Source: QHCA01 sp038237645
Lineage (GTDB): Bacteria; Actinomycetota; Actinomycetes; Mycobacteriales; QHCA01
Direction of reading: 5' to 3'
Assembly: GCA_038237645.1 (NCBI GenBank)
Contig: JBBRYN010000108.1
Span: 1 to 6,894 of the forward strand
Length of the DNA: 6,894 bases
Under the pieces are notes generated by a model. It worked only from the letters and a program-made list of their open reading frames with translations. It was not told the origin of the DNA and searched no databases. Positions 1-5,911 of this stretch are shown in pieces (positions within the stretch are counted from its first letter, which is position 1; every line of letters begins with the position of its first letter). Made by a program: the position numbers and the translations under genes.

Positions 1-186
1 ATTGGCCTATCCGTCGTGACCGGCGTCCTGGTGGCCCGCTACCGCCGGCCGGGAGATGCGCGCGGTGGGATGGCGAGCCGCGGCGAGGCTCAGCAGGTGC
101 TGGGCATGCGCCAGCTTCGGGCGGCCAGGACCCTGATCCGGCCCGACCTTTACGGCGACAGCGCGTCGAAGGAGGTCGGCGCGTGA
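1..186 (+). CDS. 3' end of a small membrane protein, probable N-terminal anchor partner of the coupling ATPase
   Basis: An open frame enters from the left edge and ends at the TGA at 184-186, giving 61 visible residues. It begins with the end of a hydrophobic segment (IGLSVVTGVLVA), then a basic stop-transfer stretch (RYRRPG), then a soluble tail. The tail contains MASRGEAQQVLGMRQLR and RTLIRPDLYGD, resembling the segment that sits between the membrane helices and the ATPase domain in one-piece actinobacterial TraG/VirD4-like proteins. It was identified by translating across the edge. The stop overlaps the GTG start of the ATPase as GTGA, so the two are very probably translationally coupled. 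Inference: this is the membrane anchor half of a two-polypeptide coupling protein. The alternative is a single gene broken by one base. The N-terminus is not visible, so the number of membrane helices is unknown. Confidence 0.65.
   Translation: MGLSVVTGVLVARYRRPGDARGGMASRGEAQQVLGMRQLRAARTLIRPDLYGDSASKEVGA
169..176 (+). promoter_or_regulatory. Strong Shine-Dalgarno site for the coupling ATPase
   Basis: AAGGAGGT is nearly fully complementary to the 16S rRNA 3' end and lies 6 bases before the GTG at 183. It sits inside the last codons of the upstream gene. It fixes the ATPase start at 183 and argues that the break between the two frames is a true gene boundary rather than a sequencing error. 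Confidence 0.75.
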
Positions 187-1694
187 GGTTCGACCCGTCC
201 GACGTCGGCTGGCGGCTGGGCCGCTCTGAGACCCCGCACGGCGTCGAACTGTGGTGCCGCTACGACCGCACGACCGGCGTCTATGGCGAGCAGGGCTCAG
301 GCAAGACCCTCGACTTGCTCGCGCCGGCGCTGCTGGCTCACCGCGGCGCGGGAATGGCGACGCTCACCAAGGTCGACGACCTGCTGCTGACCGCCGAACG
401 TCGCCAGACACCGTTGGCGCCGGGCGGCCTACTACGCCCGATCGCCGTTCTCGACCCGTTCGGCGCCGCGCCTGGCCTGCCGGAATTCGTGTGGGACCCG
501 ATTGCTGGCTGTGTCGATCCGGGAGTCGCCAAACGACGGGCTAGGGCGTTCGCCGCAGGAACGGTGACAGGTGCGGTCGCCGGCGGCAGGCAGGACTCCG
601 CGGCACGCTTCTACGCGGCGGAGACCGCGAAAGTCCTGCAGGGTTTCCTCCATGCCGCCGCCCTCACCGGGCGCACTCTCGAACACGTCCTGGAGTGGAT
701 CGCCAACCCGGTGGCCGCCGAGCAGCCCGCCGAGATCCTCCAGCAGCACCCACACGCCGCCCGCTTCTGGGCCGGGCTGCTCTCCGGGGCCTTGCACGGC
801 TCGGCCGACACCGTCGGCAACACCGTCACCACCGTCCAGCAGGCCATGGACCTGTTCTTCGACCCGGCCATCCGCGCCCGCTGCATCCCCTCACCCGGCC
901 GGCCTGCGACCGACATCGCCGACCTGATCGCCCGTCAGGGCACTGTCTACCTGCTGGGGCGGGAGGACCCCTACGCGTCGGCCGCGCCGCTGATGACGGC
1001 GATCGCCGAGCATGTGCTCGACACCGCCCTGCTCGCGGCGTCCACCTCACCCCACGGGCGGATCACACCGTGCTTCTTGGCCTGCCTGGATGAGCTTCCC
1101 TCGACGACCCCACTGCCGACGCTGCGGGTGCGGATGGCCAACGAGCGCGCCCTCGGACTGTCGTTCATCTACGCCACCCAGACGTGGAAGCAGATGGTCG
1201 TGTCCTACGGCGAAGACGAGGCAAGGTCGTTGTTCGGCCTGACAAACAACCTGGTCATCTTCGGCGGGGGGAAAGACATCCACTTCTACAAGGAGATCTC
1301 CGACCTGATCGACGACGTGCGGATCAGCCGCCAGACCATCAGCGACGGTCCCGGCGGCATCGGCACATCACGCGCGGGGGAGGACGTGCGGGTACTGCGT
1401 CCGGGCGACATCCGCCGTATCCGCGACCGGCACGCCTTGATCGTCGCCGGCAACGCGCCCCCGATCATCGCCAAGCTCCGTCGATGTTTCGACGGCAAGG
1501 ACGGCCAAGCACTCAAGTCCCAGCTCGAGGCCGCACGCTCCCGCGTGGGCGCGAGCAGGGCGCAGGCGACGTCGGTTGCCGACCTCACCGGCGCCGCGGT
1601 CGCCTACGCCCATGAGCACCGACTCGCACCCAGCCGAGGCCCCGACCTGCTAGGCGCCGGGCCCGAACGAAAGGCGACGCAGTGGACCTGGTGA
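183..1694 (+). CDS. Type IV secretion coupling ATPase (VirD4/TraG/TraD-like)
   Basis: This 503-residue ATPase is expected to sit at the cytoplasmic mouth of a conjugation channel and feed relaxase-bound DNA into it. Visible motifs are Walker A GEQGSGKT (residues 35-42), Walker B FLACLDELP (residues 298-306), and the ATQTWKQM segment (331-338) typical of the TraG/TraD C-terminal half. FGLTNNLVIFGGGKD (351-365) belongs to the same TraM-recognition/TraG-D C-terminal region. No membrane helix is present; one-piece family members carry an N-terminal anchor, and here that function appears to reside in the preceding gene. The GTG start has an excellent ribosome binding site and overlaps the upstream stop. 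The 3' end overlaps the next gene by 13 bases. Family assignment is firm. The actual substrate and whether the system is active cannot be told from this window. Confidence 0.9.
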   Translation: MRFDPSDVGWRLGRSETPHGVELWCRYDRTTGVYGEQGSGKTLDLLAPALLAHRGAGMATLTKVDDLLLTAERRQTPLAPGGLLRPIAVLDPFGAAPGLPEFVWDPIAGCVDPGVAKRRARAFAAGTVTGAVAGGRQDSAARFYAAETAKVLQGFLHAAALTGRTLEHVLEWIANPVAAEQPAEILQQHPHAARFWAGLLSGALHGSADTVGNTVTTVQQAMDLFFDPAIRARCIPSPGRPATDIADLIARQGTVYLLGREDPYASAAPLMTAIAEHVLDTALLAASTSPHGRITPCFLACLDELPSTTPLPTLRVRMANERALGLSFIYATQTWKQMVVSYGEDEARSLFGLTNNLVIFGGGKDIHFYKEISDLIDDVRISRQTISDGPGGIGTSRAGEDVRVLRPGDIRRIRDRHALIVAGNAPPIIAKLRRCFDGKDGQALKSQLEAARSRVGASRAQATSVADLTGAAVAYAHEHRLAPSRGPDLLGAGPERKATQWTW

Positions 1695-2248
1695 ACACCA
1701 TCCTCAGCCCGTTTCCGGTCCCCCCCGGGTCGGTGTTGCGAGCATTGGAGCTTCTGCTGATACTCCGCCGCGGCGACGAGGACGAGATGGCCGAAGCCGG
1801 CGACCTCACCGACCTGCCGCGACCCTGGGAGCCGGCGACCTGCCCGGAGGAACTCCGCGAGGCCATCTGGGAATGGTGTGACCTCGTGGCCGCCTGGCTC
1901 AACCACGAGTACGCCTGGCGGCCGACGCAGCTGATCCCGCCCTGCTGGCCACACCACGCGCACATCGCCCGCGAGCTCCCAGTCCTGGCGTTCCTGCGAT
2001 GGGCGGCGGAAGAGGCGATGACCCCTGAGCCGATGGAGGAGTGGAACCGGTACACGCTGCCGATGTTCTGCGACCGGATGGTGAACCGGCTCGGCGAGAG
2101 TGGCTGCCGGACCGGCAAGCACGTCGACTGGCCCGCGGCTGGCCGTTACGCCGCCTTCGTCAGCCCCGAGGCGTCCAGTGACCGACAGAACGCGATGTAC
2201 GCCGACACCCGGCCAGTAACCCCCCTGCGCGCCAGCCGGCGGGCCTGA
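1682..2248 (+). CDS. Conserved-looking hypothetical protein of the transfer operon
   Basis: This 188-residue soluble protein starts at GTG 1682, seven bases after AAAGG (1670-1674), and overlaps the ATPase gene by 13 bases. A second in-frame GTG at 1691 makes a GTGA overlap with the ATPase stop but has no ribosome binding site at a good distance. The core (about residues 60-160) is rich in Trp, Cys and His: WEWC (63-66), AWLNHEYAWR (71-80), IPPCWPHH (85-92), EWNRY (120-124), then C142, H147 and AAGR (152-155). It recalls small uncharacterised actinobacterial proteins encoded beside coupling ATPases, and loosely the DUF4913 type, but I cannot make a firm family assignment. Cys88, His91/92, Cys142 and His147 could form a metal site; this is inference. 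The tail after residue 160 is polar and probably disordered. Position and coupling suggest an accessory role in DNA transfer. Confidence 0.75.
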   Translation: MDLVNTILSPFPVPPGSVLRALELLLILRRGDEDEMAEAGDLTDLPRPWEPATCPEELREAIWEWCDLVAAWLNHEYAWRPTQLIPPCWPHHAHIARELPVLAFLRWAAEEAMTPEPMEEWNRYTLPMFCDRMVNRLGESGCRTGKHVDWPAAGRYAAFVSPEASSDRQNAMYADTRPVTPLRASRRA

Positions 2249-2253
2249 CAAGT

Positions 2254-2259
2254 GGAGGA
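2254..2259 (+). promoter_or_regulatory. Ribosome binding site deciding the ATG 2264 start
   Basis: GGAGGA lies 4 bases before ATG 2264. The longer frame would start at GTG 2252, which overlaps this site and has no Shine-Dalgarno of its own, so ATG 2264 is preferred. Confidence 0.65.
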
Positions 2260-2263
2260 AGAC

Positions 2264-3289
2264 ATGAGCGATGACAGCATGAAATGGGAGACGCAGGGGG
2301 TCGCCTCCGCGCACAGCAACACCGTCGCGACGGGGGAGTATCCCGACGGCCCGCGGTACGTGGCGATGACGAGGGGCCGATCGACCGCCGACCTTGCCGC
2401 CTTGATCGACCGGTTTGAGGTCGACATGATGCACGCGCCTACCCGGCACGGGGGTGACGAGCTCCGCGCGGAGATCGCCGACTACACGCACCGCACTCAT
2501 CGCGAACGGGACCCCCGGCTCGACGATCTGCTCGGCCGCGATTGGGCCGAGGACGGTGCCCCGACGCTGCTGGATTCGTGGAGACGCAACGTTGAAGAAG
2601 GCGTGTTGGAGTGGGGCCTGCGCGAATTGCCGGCTGCTGCCGCGGACTACATCAGGAACGAAGACGTCCACGGCGACCCGGCCGACCCTGGTGTGCGAGA
2701 CGACCGCTGGAGGGATCTGGCTGGCCGCTACCGTGACGCGACTGGTGAATTGGTGGGGGAGCTGGGCCGACGGCAGATGACAGCCATGCTGACTGCTCAG
2801 CGCTGGGCGACGGAACTATCTGCCATCGCCCTCGAGCTGGCTGACCCGCGTGACATTCCCGCACTGTCGGTGTATCTGCAGCGCGGGCACGCCGCCGGGT
2901 ACGACGTACTCAACGACGTGCGCCGAGTTCTAGCCGATGACCGGCCGTTGGGTGAGCACCCCGGACGCGCGCTGATGCTGCGCCTGTCAAACGTCTGGGA
3001 CGAGCAGCGCCTCGACAACCATCCTGGCGCGCAGCTCGCCGCCCAGCGCCTCGATGACCCCGAGGTATCCCTTCCTCCGGGCTACAGCATCGCCGAATGC
3101 GGTGTCCCAGGCGTGCCGCCGCGGTACCAGGTGCTGCAGGTCGCCACCCGCTCTGAGCAGTTCATCGGGATGCGGGAGAACCGAGAGGAGGCGGCCCAAC
3201 TGGCCCACCATCACCACAGCCGCGTCGTGGCCGAAAGAGCCGCCGCGGCCATGCGGCCGCCACAGCCGCCGCCGGCACCCTGCCGGTAG
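2264..3289 (+). CDS. MobF relaxase C-terminal-like protein
   Basis: The 341-residue product starts at ATG 2264, 15 bases after the previous stop. Near its N-terminus is RYVAMTRGRS (residues 31-40), which resembles helicase motif VI (YVAxTRxR) of TrwC/TraI-type relaxase-helicases. A helical, charged middle region follows. A module around 195-241 has GYDV (212-215), RPL (227-229), HPGR (232-235) and LRL (239-241), the pattern of the segment after the helicase in actinobacterial MobF relaxases. The end has FIGMRENREEAAQLA, a four-His run (315-318) and an Ala/Pro-rich tail. No relaxase HUH motif, catalytic Tyr or Walker A is present, so it cannot nick or unwind DNA alone. It may be a free-standing relaxase accessory or a 5'-truncated relaxase that acquired a start. 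The good ribosome binding site and intact frame favour a working gene. The Toprim gene at the right edge carries the same module. Confidence 0.65.
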   Translation: MSDDSMKWETQGVASAHSNTVATGEYPDGPRYVAMTRGRSTADLAALIDRFEVDMMHAPTRHGGDELRAEIADYTHRTHRERDPRLDDLLGRDWAEDGAPTLLDSWRRNVEEGVLEWGLRELPAAAADYIRNEDVHGDPADPGVRDDRWRDLAGRYRDATGELVGELGRRQMTAMLTAQRWATELSAIALELADPRDIPALSVYLQRGHAAGYDVLNDVRRVLADDRPLGEHPGRALMLRLSNVWDEQRLDNHPGAQLAAQRLDDPEVSLPPGYSIAECGVPGVPPRYQVLQVATRSEQFIGMRENREEAAQLAHHHHSRVVAERAAAAMRPPQPPPAPCR

Positions 3290-3314
3290 GCGTCAACCGA
3301 AGAAAGCCAGGATT

Positions 3315-3584
3315 ATGTCAGGGGAGACGAACACCACCGTGGTGGGTGACCTCGCCTCCGACCCGGAATTGCGGCACACACCATCTGGCGGAGCGGTCGC
3401 ATCGTTCGCGATCGCATCAACGCCGCGCACATTCGACCGTGCGAGCAGCCAGTGGAAGGACGCTGAAACGCTGTTCCGGAGCTGCTCATCGTGGAACCAG
3501 GCGGCTGAGAACGCCGACGACGGACTTGGCTCGCGTAAGTGGCACCTGGATCAGGGCCAGGACGTGGCCGCTGAATCTCGGTGA
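3315..3584 (+). pseudogene. ssb: Truncated single-strand DNA binding protein
   Basis: The frame from ATG 3315 gives 89 residues, 25 bases after the upstream stop. Residues 1-66 match the first part of the actinobacterial SSB OB fold: VVGDLASDPELRHTPSGGAV, ASFAIASTPRTFDR, QWKDAETLF, and WNQAAEN at 60-66. After residue 66 similarity stops. The expected strands (usually a RGxRVxVxGRLxxRSYE stretch) and the acidic C-terminal tip are absent, and a 23-residue unrelated tail runs to TGA 3582-3584. I found no frame that restores the SSB. Family members are usually about 130-180 residues, so this should not fold or bind DNA normally. Part of the tail overlaps an antisense integrase remnant, which suggests that a recombination event removed the 3' half. 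The ribosome binding site is weak. In the element, SSB would have protected single-stranded DNA during transfer or replication. Confidence 0.8.
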
Positions 3585-3708
3585 CTTCCGAGAACGTCGA
3601 CTGTCGCGGCATCGATGGACAGCCTTCGCATCTGGTGGCTGTTGGTGTCCTTGTCGTGGCCTCGACGTTTGCCCTGAGATAGCTACGGCGCAAAGTCAGG
3701 ACTGCTCT
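3551..3708 (-). pseudogene. Tyrosine recombinase (integrase) internal fragment
   Basis: No intact gene is present, but the minus strand encodes pieces that look like the part of actinobacterial phage-type integrases following the first catalytic Arg. Reading from 3708 down, one frame gives RAVLTLRRSYLRANVEA. A second frame, entered near 3658, gives DKDTNSHQMRR followed by LSIDAATVDVLGSHRDS and stops at 3551-3553. Family members typically read like VRRSY, KDTKTHQxRR, LDxxTVxxLxxHR in that order and spacing, with the Lys of the beta-hairpin near here. A frameshift around 3656-3664 joins the halves. The SAM-like N-terminal domain and the Arg/His/Tyr catalytic end are missing. The fragment overlaps the ssb tail. 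Recognition is from remembered family patterns; no alignment was run. Confidence 0.55.
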
Positions 3709-3838
3709 CGAAGCGCACTCCGTATGATTTCGAATCGATGGCGGGCCGTCACCGATAGAGTCGGCACCATCATCAGGAGCCAGTGATCGTAGGACGGCTG
3801 TCCCGGTTCGCTCCGCCCACGCTTTGGTGGACCCTGCT
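3585..3838. other. Intergenic stretch with no intact gene
   Basis: Up to about 3708 this holds the integrase remnant on the minus strand. From 3709 to 3838 I see no coding similarity. TATGAT at 3723-3728 could be a -10 box for the lipoprotein gene, but no convincing -35 hexamer lies upstream, so it is only a candidate. A short inverted repeat, CTGTC (3601-3605) with GACAG (3618-3622), is too weak to call a terminator. Confidence 0.4.
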
Positions 3839-3845
3839 AGGAGGT
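3839..3845 (+). promoter_or_regulatory. Strong ribosome binding site for the lipoprotein gene
   Basis: AGGAGGT lies 8 bases before GTG 3854 and selects that start over the in-frame GTG at 3824, which would place ten polar residues ahead of the signal peptide. Confidence 0.75.
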
Positions 3846-3853
3846 GCCCCGGA

Positions 3854-5698
3854 GTGAGACTTCGCGCCCTTGCTGCTTGGCTGGTCCTGGCCTCACTTCT
3901 GGCTACTGCATGTACGTCTAAAAGCCCGGGCGACGTCCGTGTTACGGCGGTGGATTCGACGAGCAAGACGACGATTGCTGTCGGCGGCGATCCGAAGCAC
4001 CCGTTGACCTTGTCTGTCAGTCCGGGCGACGTGTCGGGCCATGGCTCTGTGAAGTCCGCGCCATCCAAGCAGCCGCCTCTCAAGCATGGGTGGTTCACCG
4101 CTGCCGGGCAACCGACCGACATCGAGTTCGCCGGGAAACTGTCCGCCCCGCTCAGCATGCAGTTCGCCGCCGGCAAGGATCACCCCACCGCCGTGCCGGT
4201 AGTGTTCCGGCACGATATCGACCTCGGCTGGTATCCGGTCGCCGCAGGCGACCCGGGTGGGACCGCGTCGGCACGGCGGGACCACTTCAGCCCGCATCTT
4301 TCTGGATGGGCCGAGGCCTCCGGCTGGCTAGGTGACCGGGTCGGCAGCGCCCGCCGCTGGGTTACCGGCCGAACGACACCACCGGACTGCTCGACTGCCA
4401 AGCCGTCCTGGGCCGACCTTGACGCGCCAACCTTGGACGTGCTGCTGACCTGTGCCAATACCAACCGGGCCAAAGGCGTGGACCGGGCGGAGCTGATAGT
4501 CAAGAACAACCGTGGCCTCACGCAAGAGATCACCGTGCCCTCGGGTGCCGCGTATGTGGCTGTAGAGGACCAGCCGGAACCCGTGCGCCGCTATGTGCGC
4601 CAACTCGCCGGTGGTCGAGATGTGGTGTTGCTGCCGCCCGGGAAGTGGATGACCGTGGGTTTCCTGAGGCCTGCAGCCGATCGCGTCGTCGAACTCACTC
4701 CGAACCCGTCAGCGCTTGCACTGGCTGCGGACATCGTCTTTCACCTTGCGGACCTGGCCGACGAGAGCGGTCAGGCCGGGGTGGTGGCGGGGCTGGTCTT
4801 AGTTGCCCACTGCACTGGAGTGAATCCGCAGAAACTCGCCGGGGTAACCCCGGGATCCTTGACTGCGGTGAAGGACCTGATCTTCGCACTGATGCGTTGC
4901 CTCGTCGAGGCCGTCGCCGATCCCGGTAAGGCCGCGACGCTCGCGACCGAATATCTATCGCTGGTCACCGGACTGTCAAAAGACCTGGTCGTCTCGGACA
5001 AGAAACTTGCGGCACGGTTGGACAGCATCGCCGGCAAACTGAACCTGCTCGGGAAACTGGCGAAGGGCCTGAAGATCCTCGAACTCGCTGGCCTCGCCGG
5101 CGTCCTGTGGGAAGGCGTCGGTGAAGAACTCGGCCGAGGGAACACAGGTCTCGACCCGGCGACGGTGCGCCTGACTTTGCGAGCAACGCCGATTCGCCTC
5201 AGCAAGGGGTGGGTCACGGTGGATAGCGTCTTTCCTAACAAGGTTGCCGGCCCTGGGGGTCCACTTCAGGTGCGATTGGTCAGCCTGGGACAGACCACCG
5301 TGTACCAAGGTGGGCCGAAGGTTCTGCAAGTCACGCTGCAACTCCGATCGGGGGCTCCCGGGCCGGCGACGTACCCCGACGTTCAGGCTAGCGTTCCTCC
5401 TTCGGGCGGTTACCTGTACTTCGGGGTCCGCGGCCTCGCAGGAAGTGAGTGCGAGGGGCAAGTCGATGGCCTTTGCCTCATTGGCAGTACCGAGCAGACG
5501 AACATCGGATCAGGGGATTGTTTGGGGGCGGGCCCAAACAGCACGTCTGGAAACGAATGGTTCTTTGGAGGGGCAGGCTGCTGCACCGTCAGGGTCACTG
5601 CCATCTCGAATGTGGGAAGGACATCACTTCAGCCCGCTAACGTCACGGTTCTGTGGCATCAGTATTCGCAGCCGAACAAGTACGTGCACTTGAACTGA
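3854..5698 (+). CDS. Predicted secreted lipoprotein of unknown function
   Basis: The GTG 3854 start gives 614 residues. The N-terminus is a classic lipoprotein signal: MRLR, hydrophobic residues 5-16, then ATAC with the lipidation Cys at 20. Position -3 is Ala, not the usual Leu, so the lipobox is slightly atypical. After a Ser/Lys/Pro-rich linker, residues about 85-150 look like a beta-sandwich domain ending in RDHFSPHLSGW, an HFS ending seen in several extracellular beta domains. Residues 290-430 are helical and fairly hydrophobic, and the C-terminal third returns to beta-like sequence. Nine Cys follow the lipid Cys (179, 200, 320, 349, 533, 541, 556, 576, 577), five of them in the last 85 residues, fitting disulfides outside the cell. 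I do not recognise the family. It has its own ribosome binding site, is not coupled to the transfer genes and lies beside an integrase scrap, so it is probably cargo or flanking host DNA. Confidence 0.75.
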   Translation: MRLRALAAWLVLASLLATACTSKSPGDVRVTAVDSTSKTTIAVGGDPKHPLTLSVSPGDVSGHGSVKSAPSKQPPLKHGWFTAAGQPTDIEFAGKLSAPLSMQFAAGKDHPTAVPVVFRHDIDLGWYPVAAGDPGGTASARRDHFSPHLSGWAEASGWLGDRVGSARRWVTGRTTPPDCSTAKPSWADLDAPTLDVLLTCANTNRAKGVDRAELIVKNNRGLTQEITVPSGAAYVAVEDQPEPVRRYVRQLAGGRDVVLLPPGKWMTVGFLRPAADRVVELTPNPSALALAADIVFHLADLADESGQAGVVAGLVLVAHCTGVNPQKLAGVTPGSLTAVKDLIFALMRCLVEAVADPGKAATLATEYLSLVTGLSKDLVVSDKKLAARLDSIAGKLNLLGKLAKGLKILELAGLAGVLWEGVGEELGRGNTGLDPATVRLTLRATPIRLSKGWVTVDSVFPNKVAGPGGPLQVRLVSLGQTTVYQGGPKVLQVTLQLRSGAPGPATYPDVQASVPPSGGYLYFGVRGLAGSECEGQVDGLCLIGSTEQTNIGSGDCLGAGPNSTSGNEWFFGGAGCCTVRVTAISNVGRTSLQPANVTVLWHQYSQPNKYVHLN

Positions 5699-5702
5699 GC
5701 CA

Positions 5703-5718
5703 GGTCCGGACCGCGGTC
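5703..5718. repeat. Two overlapping 10-base palindromes
   Basis: GGTCCGGACC (5703-5712) and GACCGCGGTC (5709-5718) are each perfect palindromes and share four bases. They begin 5 bases after the lipoprotein stop codon. They could form alternative hairpins at the mRNA end or bind a dimeric protein. In GC-rich DNA such short palindromes also arise by chance. Confidence 0.45.
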
Positions 5719-5809
5719 TCTGGCCAGACGGGCTGGATCGCACGGGCAAGCGACCGGTTGTTGCTGAACGTCCGGCCGCCGCGAGCAGCTCCGGGGTCCG
5801 GTACAGGGG

Positions 5810-5830
5810 GGGCAAGGCCCGGCCAAGCCC
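5810..5830. terminator. Possible bidirectional hairpin terminator
   Basis: The outer arms GGGC (5810-5813) and GCCC (5827-5830) enclose AA/AA mismatches and an inner GGCCCGGCC. The hairpin is symmetric, so it would form in both transcripts. No T-run follows, and the stem is short and interrupted, so this is a weak candidate resting mostly on its place between convergent genes. Confidence 0.25.
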
Positions 5831-5911
5831 AGTAAAGGTGTTGCCGTAGTTATCACTAGTCGACTACCAGCCCTCGGACTCCTCCTAGCAACGTCGGCGT
5901 GGAAGGTCACG

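Larger units (their letters stand above)
5699..5911. other. Convergent intergenic region
   Basis: This separates the plus-strand lipoprotein gene from the minus-strand Toprim gene. I find no credible gene on either strand. It holds two overlapping 10-base palindromes next to the lipoprotein stop, an imperfect hairpin near 5820, and the 10-base palindrome TAGTCGACTA at 5857-5866. The position predicts transcription termination for both genes, but there is no T-run as in a standard intrinsic terminator. Confidence 0.6.

Noticed and set aside
1604..2671. A 355-codon open frame on the minus strand.
   Set aside because: It lies fully opposite two well-supported plus-strand genes, spans their boundary, and its translation shows no recognisable motif. 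Long antisense frames are expected in high-GC coding DNA.
3615..3677. A 20-codon hydrophobic small frame (MDSLRIWWLL...) upstream of the lipoprotein gene.
   Set aside because: It has no ribosome binding site and lies opposite the integrase remnant, which explains the sequence better.
3795..3825. A tRNA T-arm-like string (CCGGTTCGCTCCG), considered as an attachment site remnant.
   Set aside because: The stem does not pair as a T-arm should and no anticodon arm or acceptor end is found nearby.
3313..4176. A 287-codon minus-strand open frame across ssb, the gap and the lipoprotein start.
   Set aside because: It runs antisense to the SSB and signal-peptide coding parts and has no coherent domain. 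Only a short part (about 3658-3708) looks like integrase, and that is reported as a remnant.
5840..5911. AGGAGG on the minus strand followed by a GTG frame, considered as a small gene after the Toprim gene.
   Set aside because: The distance from AGGAGG to the GTG is about 24 bases, too long, and the frame runs antisense into the lipoprotein gene with no recognisable product.
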